Positions 17,247 to 26,952 of a DNA stretch of 64,000 bases are shown piece after piece. The notes under the pieces are model-generated. The model was not told where the DNA came from. It did no database searches and worked only from the letters and a program-made list of their open reading frames with translations. The DNA is taken from NCBI GenBank assembly GCA_021848345.1, contig JAJZUV010000002.1, positions 124,001 through 188,000 on the forward strand, given 5' to 3'. Positions within the stretch are counted from its first letter, which is position 1. The number at the start of each line of letters is the position of its first letter. The stretch comes from Pseudomonadota bacterium. GTDB lineage: Bacteria; Pseudomonadota; Gammaproteobacteria; Burkholderiales; Burkholderiaceae_C. Position numbers and translations under genes: made by a program.

Positions 17247-19481
17247 ATGAAGTCCGTCGAACGGGTTGCGCATATTGTGCTCGCAACGATCAGGAGCCCC
17301 TGGCGGCGATGGCCGGGGCACGTGCCGCGCTTCCTGTCGCGGGCCTGGGGCCCGGGTCTGCTGCTGTGCGGACTGGCCGGGGCTTCGTCGGGTGTCGCGT
17401 GCGCGGCCGCGGGGCCTGTCCCGGCCGTTTCGAAGCCTTCGCGGACGCCCCCCGTTTCGGTCGTTCCCGCTTCGGTCGCCTCCGCGGTGGTGGCGCTTCC
17501 TTCCGTGCGGGCGCCGCGCCCGCTCGCCGCTTCCGCCGCCGCACCTGCACCGCTGGTGCCGCCGCCGCCTCCGCCGCTGGACGCGGGCGCGGCCGACCTG
17601 GCCACCCAGGCCTGGCTGGGATTCCAGCGCGATGATCCGCAGCCGGCCTCGGCGGCGCTGCCCGCGCTGCGCGGCACCCTGCTGGAGCCGTGGGTCGCCT
17701 ACTGGGCGCTCCAGCCGCGGCTGCAAGGCGCCTCGCAGGAAGACATCGATGCGTTCGCCAAGGCCTGGCCGGGCAGCCTGCCGCTCAAGCGCCTGCGTTC
17801 GCAGTGGCTGCTGCAGCTGGCCCACCGCAAGGACTGGGCGGGCTACCTCGCCGCCTATTCCGCTTACGACGGCGACGACCCGCAGTTGCAATGCCTGCAG
17901 GCCCAGGCGAAGTTCGAGACCGCCGCGACCGACACCGCGGCCCAGGTGCTGGCGCTGTGGGCGCGAGAACCCTCGGGGGGCGCGGGTTGCAACAGCGCGG
18001 CCAAGGCGCTGCTGGCTGCGGGGCTGATCGGCGACGAGGCGCTGTGGGCCCGCCTGCGCGGCTTTTTCGCCGACGGCCAGGTGCGCACCGCGCTGCAATT
18101 CCTGTCCGCGCTGCCGGCGCCGGAGGCGAAGGCGGTGCGCCGGGCCGCCCAGGATCCGCTGGGCCTGATGCTCGATGCCGCGCGCGACGGCGTGCCGACC
18201 GACACCCTGAAGCGGCGCGTGCTGGTGCTCGCGCTGTTCAACATGGCCCAGCAGGATCCGCAGCAGACCATGCGCCTGCTCGGCGGCAGCCTGCGAGCCT
18301 TGCGCGCCGACCTGCGCGCGGGCGTCGCCTGGCGCGCGGCGCGCTCCGCCTCCGTGCAACTGCTGCCCGGCGCGGCGGAGTTGTTCGAGCAGGCGCAGCG
18401 CATCGATCCCGCCTGGCAGCCCGATCCCGACACCTGGAAATGGTGTCTGCGCGCCGCGCTGCGCGAGTCGCGCTGGGGCCTGGTGAAACAGGCCACGTGG
18501 GCGCTGCTGCACGATGGGAAGCCCGGGGACGTCGCCGAGGCCAGCTACTGGCGCGGGGTGGCCCTTCGCGCCACCGGCCAGCCGGCCAAGGCGCGCGCCC
18601 TGTGGAGCGACATCGCCGAACCCTGGAGCTATTACGGACAGCTGGCCACCGAGGCCCTGGGACGCAAGGTTCGCGTGCCGGCGCAGGTGCCGACGCCGCC
18701 CGACATGCGCCTGGTCTATCAGGAGGCGGCACGCGACGGAGTGCGCGAGGCGCTGCTGCTGTACCGCGTGCAGGCCTATGCCCCGGCGGCCTGGCAGTGG
18801 CGCGCCGCGCTGGACGACGCCGACGACGCGCAATTGCACGCGGCCGCCCAGCTGGCCTGCGACCAGCAGGCCTGGCTGTTGTGCATTTCCGCCAGCGAGC
18901 GCATGCAGACCGGCGTCGACTGGACCCAACGCTACGTCATGCCTTTCCGCCAGCAGGTGGCGCAGGCCTCGCGCAGCACCGGGGTGGGCCAGGCCTTCCT
19001 CTACGGCATCATGCGCCAGGAATCGCGCTTCGCGCCCGGCATCCGCTCGTGGGCCGGCGCGAACGGCCTGATGCAACTCATGCCGGCCACCGCGCGCTGG
19101 GTGGCGCGCAAGATCGGACTCGACGGGTTCCAGGCCGAGCAGGTGAACGACGTGGCCACCAACCTCACCCTCGGCTCGGCCTACCTGGACCTGCTGTTGC
19201 AACGCTTCGACGGCTCGCAGGCCATGGCCGCGGCCGGATACAACGCCGGGCCCGGGCGCTCGGCGCGCTGGCGCGGCATGCCCCTGCCGGACAAGGCCTC
19301 GCTCGATGGCGCGATCTTCACCGAAAGCATTCCCGTGGAACAGACCCGCGACTACGTCAAGCGGGTGCTGGCCAACGCCACGGTGTATTCCGCACTGCTC
19401 GGAGGCGAGCGCCAATCCCTAGAATCGCGTCTGGCCCTGGCTGCGCCGGCGCGTACGTCGACCTCGCAGCCGATGCCCTGA
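17247..19481 (+). CDS. slt: Soluble lytic murein transglycosylase
   Basis: C-terminal FLYGIMRQESRFAPGIRSWAGANGLMQLMPATARWVARKIG...AAAGYNAGPGRSARWR; long N-terminal alpha-superhelix; start revised from track ORF 16080. Confidence 0.9.
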   Translation: MKSVERVAHIVLATIRSPWRRWPGHVPRFLSRAWGPGLLLCGLAGASSGVACAAAGPVPAVSKPSRTPPVSVVPASVASAVVALPSVRAPRPLAASAAAPAPLVPPPPPPLDAGAADLATQAWLGFQRDDPQPASAALPALRGTLLEPWVAYWALQPRLQGASQEDIDAFAKAWPGSLPLKRLRSQWLLQLAHRKDWAGYLAAYSAYDGDDPQLQCLQAQAKFETAATDTAAQVLALWAREPSGGAGCNSAAKALLAAGLIGDEALWARLRGFFADGQVRTALQFLSALPAPEAKAVRRAAQDPLGLMLDAARDGVPTDTLKRRVLVLALFNMAQQDPQQTMRLLGGSLRALRADLRAGVAWRAARSASVQLLPGAAELFEQAQRIDPAWQPDPDTWKWCLRAALRESRWGLVKQATWALLHDGKPGDVAEASYWRGVALRATGQPAKARALWSDIAEPWSYYGQLATEALGRKVRVPAQVPTPPDMRLVYQEAARDGVREALLLYRVQAYAPAAWQWRAALDDADDAQLHAAAQLACDQQAWLLCISASERMQTGVDWTQRYVMPFRQQVAQASRSTGVGQAFLYGIMRQESRFAPGIRSWAGANGLMQLMPATARWVARKIGLDGFQAEQVNDVATNLTLGSAYLDLLLQRFDGSQAMAAAGYNAGPGRSARWRGMPLPDKASLDGAIFTESIPVEQTRDYVKRVLANATVYSALLGGERQSLESRLALAAPARTSTSQPMP

Positions 19482-19542
19482 GGCCCGGCAGCCCGCTGGA
19501 GCCTCCGGCGGTGGCCCGGCCCTACAGCAACGAGTTCCAGGT

Positions 19543-20532
19543 ATGCAAGACATCGTCGTATTCGGTGGTTCGGGATTCATCGGCACGCAGGTGGTGGCGC
19601 GCCTGAGCGCGGCGGGCTGCCGCGTGCTGGTGCCCACGCGGCGGCGCGAACGCGCCAAGCACCTGCTCCCCCTGCCCACGGTGGACCTGGTGCAGATCGA
19701 CACCTTCGACAGCGCCACGCTGCGGCGCCTGGTGCACGGGCGCGACGCGGTGGTCAACCTCGTGGGCATCCTGCACGGACGCCGCGGCCGCCCCTATGGC
19801 GCCGATTTCGCTCGCGCCCACGTGCGCCTGCCCCAGAAACTGGCCGAGGCCTGCGCCGCGACCGGAGTTCGGCGTTTCGTGCACATGAGCGCGCTCGGCG
19901 CCGACAGCCACGGCCCGTCGATGTACCTGCGCTCCAAGGGCGACGGCGAGGCCGCCGTGCGCGCCGAGGAGGCCGGCCTGCAGTGGACCATCCTGCGGCC
20001 GTCGGTGGTGTTCGGCGAGGACGACGACTTCCTCAACCTGTTCGCCCGCCTGCAACGCCATGTGCCCGTCGTGCTTCTGGGCGCGGCTTCGCAGCGCTTC
20101 GCGCCCGTGTACGTCGGCGACCTCGCGCAGGCCGTGGTGAGCTCGCTCATCGGCCCCCGGGCTCCCGCCACGCTGGGGCGCATCTACGAACTCGGCGGAC
20201 CGCAGGTGTTCACGCTGCGCGAACTGGTGCACAAGGCCGGCGTATGGGCCGGCGTGAACCAGGGACGCGGCCGTCCCGTGCTGGGCCTGCCGCATCCGCT
20301 GGCGGTGGCGCTGGCGACCCTGCTGGAGTTCGCCCCCGGCGGTCCGCTGATGAGCCGCGACAACCTGGACTCGATGCGCGTGCCCAGCGTTCCGGACGGC
20401 AAGCTTGCCGGTTTCGCGCCGGAACTCGGCGTGGCGCATCCGGCCAGCGCCGAGGCCCTGGCCCCGGCGTGGCTGCGCCACCTGGGGCCCCAGGCCGAAT
20501 ACTCGGCGCTGCGCAGCCACGCCGGGCGCTGA
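19543..20532 (+). CDS. NAD(P)H-binding epimerase/complex I NDUFA9-like family protein
   Basis: MQDIVVFGGSGFIGTQVVARLSAAGCRVLVPTRRRERAKHL...; Rossmann GxxGFIG motif and typical NDUFA9-like length. Confidence 0.88.
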   Translation: MQDIVVFGGSGFIGTQVVARLSAAGCRVLVPTRRRERAKHLLPLPTVDLVQIDTFDSATLRRLVHGRDAVVNLVGILHGRRGRPYGADFARAHVRLPQKLAEACAATGVRRFVHMSALGADSHGPSMYLRSKGDGEAAVRAEEAGLQWTILRPSVVFGEDDDFLNLFARLQRHVPVVLLGAASQRFAPVYVGDLAQAVVSSLIGPRAPATLGRIYELGGPQVFTLRELVHKAGVWAGVNQGRGRPVLGLPHPLAVALATLLEFAPGGPLMSRDNLDSMRVPSVPDGKLAGFAPELGVAHPASAEALAPAWLRHLGPQAEYSALRSHAGR

Positions 20533-20620
20533 GGCCGGCGCCGCCTTCCCCGTACCGATCCGGCCGGGCGCTCCCGCGGGCGCCCTGGCAGGCTTTATTC
20601 GTTTTCCGAGACTTCCCAAC

Positions 20621-22621
20621 ATGCTCAATGCCGCCCAGGAACGCGCCGTGGCCCATCTCGGCGGTCCCTGCCTGGTGATCGCCGGAGCCGGCAGCGGCAA
20701 GACCCGGGTGATCACCCACAAGATCGCGCGCCTGCTGCGCGCCGGCTACGAGCCCTCCCAGATCGCCGCCATCACCTTCACCAACAAGGCCGCGGCCGAG
20801 ATGCGCGAGCGCGCGCGCGACCTGCTCGACGATGCCAAGGCCGCCAAGCAACTGGTGATCTCCACTTTCCACGCGCTGGGCGTGCGCATCCTGCGCGAGG
20901 ACGGCGAGGCGCTGGGCCTGAAGTCCCAGTTCTCCATCCTGGACAGCGACGACGTGGCCTCGCTGCTGCGCGAGGCCGGCGGCACCACCGAGATCAAGCA
21001 GGCCAGGGCCTGGGCCTGGCGCATCAGCCAGTGGAAAAGCGCGCTGCTGGACCCGCGCCAGGCGGCCGCGCAGGCCCGTGACCCCGAGGACGTGCAGGCG
21101 GCGAAGGTGTGGGAGCGCTACAACGAGGCCTTGAATGCCTATCAGGCGGTGGATTTCGACGACCTCATGGTGCTGCCGCTGCGCCTGCTGCGCGAACACG
21201 ACGCCGTGCGCGAGCGCTGGAACCAGCGCCTGCGCTACGTGCTCGTGGACGAATACCAGGACACCAGCGACGCCCAGTACCAGCTGCTGCGCCTGCTCGT
21301 GGGGAACAACGGCCGCTTCACGGCCGTGGGCGACGACGACCAGAGCATCTACGGTTGGCGAGGCGCCACGCTGGACAACCTTCGCCGGCTTCCCGAGGAC
21401 TACCCGAACCTGGAGATCATCAAGCTGGAGCAGAACTACCGCTCCACCAACGCCATCCTGCGTGCCGCCAACGCGGTCATCGCCTCCAACCCCAAGATCT
21501 ACCCCAAGCGCCTGTGGAGCGAGCACGGGGAGGGCGATCCGGTGGAAGTGCGCGAGGCCGACAGCGACGAGGACGAGGCCGAGCGCATCGTCGCCCGTCT
21601 GCAGGCGCTACGCGGCGGGCGCGGCTGCCAATGGTCCGACGTGGCCGTGCTGTACCGGGCCAATCACCAGTCGCGCCCCATCGAGCAGGCGCTGCGCCGG
21701 GCCAACATTCCCTACTCGGTCAGCGGAGGCCAGAGCTTTTTCGAGCGCGCCGAGATCAAGGACGTGTGCTCCTACCTGCGCCTGCTGGCCAACCCGGACG
21801 ACGACCCGGCCTTCCTGCGCGCGGTCAGCACCCCCAAGCGGGGCATCGGCGCCGCCACCCTGAAAAGCCTGGGCGCCTTCGCCTCGCAGTGGAAGGTCTC
21901 CATGTTCGAGGCCCTGTTCCGCGACGCCGTGGTCGCCGCGGTCGGTGCGCGCCAGGCCGATTCGCTGCGCGAGTTCGCGCGCCTGATGCACGACATCGAC
22001 TGGCGCGAGCGCACGGCCCCGGCCGGGGAACTGCTGCGCGAGCTGCTGGAGAGCATCGGCTTCGAGGCCTACCTGCGCGACAACTCCGACAACGAGCGCG
22101 AGGCCACCCAGCGCATGAGCAACGTGAACGACTTCTGCGACTGGATCGCCCGCAAGGCGCAGGAGGACAACGTGGGCCTCAAGCGCATCGCGCAGACCGT
22201 GGCGCTGATCACCCAGCTGGCCGAGCGGGGCAGGCAGCAGGACGCCGTGACCCTGTCCACGCTGCACGCCGCCAAGGGCCTGGAGTGGCCCCACGTGTGG
22301 CTGGCGGGCTGCGACGAGGGGCTGTTGCCCATGTACACCGACGACCGGCCCCTCACCGACAGCGGCCTGGAGGAGGAGCGGCGCCTGATGTACGTGGGCG
22401 TGACCCGCGCGCGCCAGACCCTGACCCTGAGCCACTGCCGCAAGCGCCGCGCGGCCGGACGCGGCGGCAAGACCTACGAGCCCAGCCGCTTCCTGTCCGA
22501 GTTGCGCGCCGAGCTGCCCAAGACCGACGGCCGCGCGCAGGCCCTGGCGCGCCTGCAGGCCATGCGCAAGCGCCTGGGCACGGCCGAGGCCGCGGCGCCG
22601 GAGCCCGAAGCGGCGCCCTGA
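20621..22621 (+). CDS. rep: UvrD/Rep family ATP-dependent DNA helicase
   Basis: MLNAAQERAVAHLGGPCLVIAGAGSGKTRVITHKIARLL...YVLVDEYQDTSDAQYQLL...GDDDQSIYGWRGA...TLHAAKGLEWPHVWLAGCDEGLLP; start revised. Confidence 0.93.
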   Translation: MLNAAQERAVAHLGGPCLVIAGAGSGKTRVITHKIARLLRAGYEPSQIAAITFTNKAAAEMRERARDLLDDAKAAKQLVISTFHALGVRILREDGEALGLKSQFSILDSDDVASLLREAGGTTEIKQARAWAWRISQWKSALLDPRQAAAQARDPEDVQAAKVWERYNEALNAYQAVDFDDLMVLPLRLLREHDAVRERWNQRLRYVLVDEYQDTSDAQYQLLRLLVGNNGRFTAVGDDDQSIYGWRGATLDNLRRLPEDYPNLEIIKLEQNYRSTNAILRAANAVIASNPKIYPKRLWSEHGEGDPVEVREADSDEDEAERIVARLQALRGGRGCQWSDVAVLYRANHQSRPIEQALRRANIPYSVSGGQSFFERAEIKDVCSYLRLLANPDDDPAFLRAVSTPKRGIGAATLKSLGAFASQWKVSMFEALFRDAVVAAVGARQADSLREFARLMHDIDWRERTAPAGELLRELLESIGFEAYLRDNSDNEREATQRMSNVNDFCDWIARKAQEDNVGLKRIAQTVALITQLAERGRQQDAVTLSTLHAAKGLEWPHVWLAGCDEGLLPMYTDDRPLTDSGLEEERRLMYVGVTRARQTLTLSHCRKRRAAGRGGKTYEPSRFLSELRAELPKTDGRAQALARLQAMRKRLGTAEAAAPEPEAAP

Positions 22622-22635
22622 ACGGCGCGGGCCGG

Positions 22636-23004
22636 CTACGCGCTGAGAGAGAACACCCGCAGGCGGTGCCCGTCCGGATCGGCGGCGACGCAGGTGTAGC
22701 CGAAGCCCATGCGGGTCGGCGACTGCAGCACCGGCAGCCCGTCCGTGCGCCAGCGCGCGTGCCAGGCGTCCACCTCGGCGTCCGTCTCGACCACGAGGGC
22801 CAGTTCCGCGCTGCCGGCGCCGTGGCGCGGCGCGGGCTCGACCGCCTGCAGCTTCCACAGGCCCAGTTGCATGCCGGATTCCAGCGCGAACAGCACGAAA
22901 CCCGGGGAACTCTGCACCGGCGGCCCGCCCAGCTGGCGCTCATAGAACGCGCTGCTTGCCGCCGGATCGGAAACGTAGAAGATGACGTGGTCGGGGTGAG
23001 GCAT
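22636..23004 (-). CDS. VOC (glyoxalase/dioxygenase fold) family protein
   Basis: MPHPDHVIFYVSDPAASSAFYERQLGGPPVQSSPGFVLFALESGMQLGLW; start revised. Confidence 0.85.
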   Translation of the reverse strand: MPHPDHVIFYVSDPAASSAFYERQLGGPPVQSSPGFVLFALESGMQLGLWKLQAVEPAPRHGAGSAELALVVETDAEVDAWHARWRTDGLPVLQSPTRMGFGYTCVAADPDGHRLRVFSLSA

Positions 23005-23124
23005 GACGGCTCCTGGAGGTGGGATCGCCCCCTGCGGCGGGCCGCCCATCGGCCCGGCGAACGGGGATGAGCCATTCTCGGCAGGCCTGCTGTCAGCTTC
23101 TGGCAGCAGCGTGTCTTGCCGGGC

Positions 23125-23817
23125 TCAGTCCGGGCGCCGCGTACCCATGCGCTCGCGCCACTCGGCCAGCAGTACCTGGCGGCGGCGCGGGTAGCGTTCG
23201 TCGAGCGTTCGCAGGCCGACGATGCGGTCGGTGCGGAAATGTCGGAAATCCGCACGCAGCTCGCACCACGCCGCCAGCATGCGCACCTGGTCGAAATAGC
23301 CGACCGCGAAGGGCCAGACGGTCCGGGTCGAGTCGCGGCCGTCCTCGTCGCGGTAGTGCAGTTCCACCTTGCGCTCGCCCCGAATGGCGCCGCGGATGCG
23401 CGCCAGTTCGGCGTTGCCTCCGGCCACCACGCTCCCGGGCCCCACCATCGCCGAGGCGCTCTGCAGTTCCAGGCGTGAGCGCGGCGGCAGCACCGCTTCC
23501 ACCTTCGCCAGCGCGTCCCGTGCGGCGGCGGCCAGCGCCGGATCCGCCCTCCCGGCGACCCAGCGAAAGCCCAGCACCAGGGCCTCGATCTCCTCGGCCG
23601 AGAACATCAGCGGCGGCAGTACGAAACCCGGCCGCAGCACATAGCCCACCCCCGCCTCGCCCTCGATGCACGCGCCTTGCGCCCGCAGCGCGGCCACGTC
23701 GCGGTACAGGGTGCGCAGGCTCACGCCGGCGTCGGCCGCCAGCGCGCGGGCCGTCACCGGAACGCGGTGACGGCGCAGGATCTGCAGCAGCTGGAGCAGG
23801 CGTTCGGCGCGTGACAA
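23125..23817 (-). CDS. YafY-type HTH + WYL domain transcriptional regulator
   Basis: SRAERLLQLLQILRRHRVPVTARALAADAGVSLRTLYRDVAALRAQGA...; WYL-like region KVELHYRDEDGRDSTRTVWPFAVGYF. Confidence 0.88.
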   Translation of the reverse strand: MSRAERLLQLLQILRRHRVPVTARALAADAGVSLRTLYRDVAALRAQGACIEGEAGVGYVLRPGFVLPPLMFSAEEIEALVLGFRWVAGRADPALAAAARDALAKVEAVLPPRSRLELQSASAMVGPGSVVAGGNAELARIRGAIRGERKVELHYRDEDGRDSTRTVWPFAVGYFDQVRMLAAWCELRADFRHFRTDRIVGLRTLDERYPRRRQVLLAEWRERMGTRRPD

Positions 23818-23856
23818 GGGCGGTCTCGGGGAAGGGCGAGCGATGATGGCACGGAT

Positions 23857-24756
23857 TCACGCGCCGGCGTGGGCCAGCATCGCGCGCACCAGCGCATCGA
23901 AGGTGACCCGGTACGGCATCTGTCGGCGCAGATCCTCGTGCATGGTGATCCAGCATTCGAGCGGGAAGGCCACCCGCTTGGGCAACACGCGCACCAGTTC
24001 CGGGTCGCGCCGGGCCAGCGCGACCTGGCACATGCCGATGCCGGCCCCGGCGCGGATCAGGGCCAGCTGCGCCAGGTTGCTGTCGCTGCGCATCGTGAAC
24101 AGCTCGCGGCTGAAGCCTTGCAGGGTTGTTGCGGCCTTGCGGATGAATTCCGTGGCCTGGTCATAGCCGATCACCGCGTGGTCCGCGAGTTGCTCCAGGC
24201 TGCGCGGCGTGCCGCGCGTGCGCAGATAGTCGCGCCGCGCGTGCAGGCCCACCTCGATGGGACCGACACGCCGGGCCAGCAACTGCTCCTGCACGGGGCG
24301 CGCCATGCGAACGGCGATGTCGGCTTCGCGCTGCAGCAGGTCCTGCAGGCGGTCGGTGAGCACGAGTTCGATCCGGAGCCCCGGATGGGCCGCGCACAGT
24401 TGCGCGATGACGGGAGGCAGCACCTCGACCCCGACGACGTCGCTGCAGCTCACGCGCACCACGCCCTGGATGTCTCCGGCGTCGCCCAGTTTCGCCGCGG
24501 CGCGCTCCAGGGCCGCGGCATGGCTGTGCATCGCCTGCGCGAAGGGACGCAGCTCCTGCGCGGCGTCGGTGGGCTGCAATCCCGTTGGGGAGCGCGTGAA
24601 CAGGGTCGTTCCGAGGGCCTTCTCCAGGGCCTCGACATGGCGCCCGACGGTGGGCTGGGTGGTGCCCAGCGCGCGTGCCGCGCCCGATAGCGATCCCTCG
24701 GTCAGCACGCCGAGGAAGGAGCGGTAGAGCTCCCAGTCGATGCCCGTCTTGTCCAT
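23857..24756 (-). CDS. LysR family transcriptional regulator
   Basis: MDKTGIDWELYRSFLGVLTEGSLSGAARALGTTQPTVGRHVEALEKALGTTLFTRS; start revised from 24819. Confidence 0.9.
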   Translation of the reverse strand: MDKTGIDWELYRSFLGVLTEGSLSGAARALGTTQPTVGRHVEALEKALGTTLFTRSPTGLQPTDAAQELRPFAQAMHSHAAALERAAAKLGDAGDIQGVVRVSCSDVVGVEVLPPVIAQLCAAHPGLRIELVLTDRLQDLLQREADIAVRMARPVQEQLLARRVGPIEVGLHARRDYLRTRGTPRSLEQLADHAVIGYDQATEFIRKAATTLQGFSRELFTMRSDSNLAQLALIRAGAGIGMCQVALARRDPELVRVLPKRVAFPLECWITMHEDLRRQMPYRVTFDALVRAMLAHAGA

Positions 24757-24881
24757 ACGAAAATGTATAGCCGCCATCAAGCTTTGCGCAATTCCATTGG
24801 AGCCTGCCCCCTCGCACAATCCCGCTCATGGATCGCCGCACGAGGCGGTCGGATGGAGCCGGATCCGGCGGGGAGTCTGAC

Positions 24882-25904
24882 ATGGAACATCGCGGCAACA
24901 CGGCCCTGGTGCTCGGCGCCACGGGCGGAATCGGCGGCGAAGTCGCGCGCCTTCTGCGGGCCCGGGGCTGGACGGTGCGCGCGCTGCGGCGCGGCGCGGC
25001 CGCCGGTGATGCGCGCGACGGACTGACCTGGCTGCGCGGCGACGCGATGAACCGCGAGGACGTGATGCGCGCCGCCGAAGGCTGTTCGGTGATCGTGCAT
25101 GCCGTCAACCCTCCCGGATACCGCGCCTGGGACGAGCTGGTGCTGCCCATGGTCGACAACACCGTGGCCGCCGCGGCCGCGCTCGGGGCCACCATCGTGC
25201 TGCCCGGCACGGTCTACAACTTCGGTCCCGACGCCTGGCCCCTGCTGGCCGAGGATTCGCCGCAGCACCCGGTCACCCGCAAGGGCGCGATCCGCGTCGC
25301 GCTGGAGCAGCGCCTGGAGCAGGCGAGCCGGCGCGGCGCCAGGGTGATCGTGGTGCGCGCCGGGGACTTCTTCGGCCCGAGGCCGGGAAACAACTGGTTC
25401 TCCCTGGCCATGGTCAAGCCCGGGCGCCGGGTGGGATCCATCGCCAACCCGGCCAGCCCCGGCGTCGGCCACCAATGGGCCTACCTGCCCGACGTGGCCC
25501 GAACCATGGTCGAGCTGCTGGACAGGCGCGACACCCTGGCGGCCTTCGAGCGCTTCCACATGGCCGGGCACTGGGACGACAACGGCATGCGCATGGCCGA
25601 TGCGATCCGCCGGGTCGTGGCGCGGAGCACGGGGACCGAGCCCCGGATCCGCGCCGTGCCCTGGGGATGGTTCCGCCTGGCCGCGCCCTTCGTGACCACC
25701 CTGCGCGAACTCCAGGAAATGCGCTACCTGTGGCGCCAGCCCCTGCGCATGCTCAACCACCGGCTGATCGAGGTGCTCGGCGAGGAGCCGCACACGCCGC
25801 TGGAGCAGGCGGTGCGAGCCTCGCTGTCGGGCCTGGGCTGCCTGCCCGGCCACGACGACCGGCGCGCGCCGGCTTCGTCTCCCGGCGAAGGGAGCGCTCG
25901 CTGA
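24882..25904 (+). CDS. NAD-dependent epimerase/dehydratase family protein
   Basis: MEHRGNTALVLGATGGIGGEVARLLRARGWTVRAL...; Rossmann GATGGIG; divergent from the LysR gene. Confidence 0.87.
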   Translation: MEHRGNTALVLGATGGIGGEVARLLRARGWTVRALRRGAAAGDARDGLTWLRGDAMNREDVMRAAEGCSVIVHAVNPPGYRAWDELVLPMVDNTVAAAAALGATIVLPGTVYNFGPDAWPLLAEDSPQHPVTRKGAIRVALEQRLEQASRRGARVIVVRAGDFFGPRPGNNWFSLAMVKPGRRVGSIANPASPGVGHQWAYLPDVARTMVELLDRRDTLAAFERFHMAGHWDDNGMRMADAIRRVVARSTGTEPRIRAVPWGWFRLAAPFVTTLRELQEMRYLWRQPLRMLNHRLIEVLGEEPHTPLEQAVRASLSGLGCLPGHDDRRAPASSPGEGSAR

Positions 25905-25911
25905 CAGCCGC

Positions 25912-26328
25912 TCAGGGTTTCGTGGCGCGCAGCTGGATCATCTTCCAGCCATTTCCGAAGGGGTCGCGGAACCCCGCATCGACCGTGCCGAAGCGTTCGA
26001 TGGGCTCCTGGGTGAACTCCACGCCCAGCGCCCGCATGCGCGCATGGCTGGCCCGGCAGTCGGCCACCGACAGGATCAGCGGCGGCATCGCGCCCTTCGC
26101 CACCATGGCTCGCAGGGTGCGCGCGGTGGCCTCGTCGTGGGTGGGCGGTCCGGGCATGATCAGGCCGAGTTCGAAGCCGGGCTGCTCGGGGTGCTGGACC
26201 GTGAGCCAGCGGTAGCTGCCGTTGCGCACGTCCGCCTGCACCCGCAGGCCCAGCTTGTCGACGTAGAAGGCGAGCGCCTCATCCTGGTCGTCGACATACA
26301 CGCCCATCATGGTGATTCCCTGACTCAT
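25912..26328 (-). CDS. VOC family protein
   Basis: MSQGITMMGVYVDDQDEALAFYVDKLGLRVQADVRNGSYRWLTVQHPEQPGFELGL...FRDPFGNGWKMIQ. Confidence 0.9.
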   Translation of the reverse strand: MSQGITMMGVYVDDQDEALAFYVDKLGLRVQADVRNGSYRWLTVQHPEQPGFELGLIMPGPPTHDEATARTLRAMVAKGAMPPLILSVADCRASHARMRALGVEFTQEPIERFGTVDAGFRDPFGNGWKMIQLRATKP

Positions 26329-26346
26329 CGTGGTTCCTCCGGTGTC

Positions 26347-26880
26347 TCAAGCGTCTGGCGATGGAGGAACTCTAGGCTTCGGCGCGCGGCGGCGCTTCTC
26401 CAAAACTGCGATGTTGAGCTCGGGTCGAAGCGCCGCCCTCAGGATGCAGGCGGGGACCTTGCCCAGTGAATCCGCCTGAGCGCGGAGCAGCGATCGTGCC
26501 TCGCCCGGGCTGTGGCCCGTGATGTCGCGAAAAATGCGCCCGAAGCTTCCCTGGCTCGACCAGCCGGTGGCCAGGGCGATCTCGGTGATGCTCAGCCCGG
26601 TGTCGCGCAGCAGGCCCAGGGCCTGTTCGATGCGCCGGGTCAGCAGGTAGCGGTGCGGCGGCAGGCCGAAGGCCTGCTTGAACGAGCGCGCGAAATGGGC
26701 CTGCGAGACGCCGCTGACCCGGGCCAGGCGCTGGATGGGCCAGTCTTCCTGGGACGCGGCATCGATGCGGTCCCTGGCACGCAGCAGCCGGCGCAGGAGC
26801 GCCGGGGCCGGATCCGGACGGCACGAATCGTTCACGGCCTGGGTAAACGTTTCATCGGAGGGTCTCCTTCGTTCCCGCAT
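26347..26880 (-). CDS. AraC family transcriptional regulator
   Basis: RLARVSGVSQAHFARSFKQAFGLPPHRYLLTRRIEQALGLLRDTGLSITEIALATGWSSQGSFGRIFRDITGHSPGEAR, two-HTH AraC domain. Confidence 0.9.
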   Translation of the reverse strand: MRERRRPSDETFTQAVNDSCRPDPAPALLRRLLRARDRIDAASQEDWPIQRLARVSGVSQAHFARSFKQAFGLPPHRYLLTRRIEQALGLLRDTGLSITEIALATGWSSQGSFGRIFRDITGHSPGEARSLLRAQADSLGKVPACILRAALRPELNIAVLEKRRRAPKPRVPPSPDA

Positions 26881-26952
26881 TGTGCGACCCCGCGCGCAAG
26901 CGGGCGCCCGACGCCGCGCGGGGCGATGCGTGCAGGCGCTCCCGCTTCCTGT

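Noticed and set aside
20532-20621. GGGCG...CGCCC hairpin between the epimerase and helicase genes as terminator
   Set aside because: Short, imperfect and expected by chance at this GC content.
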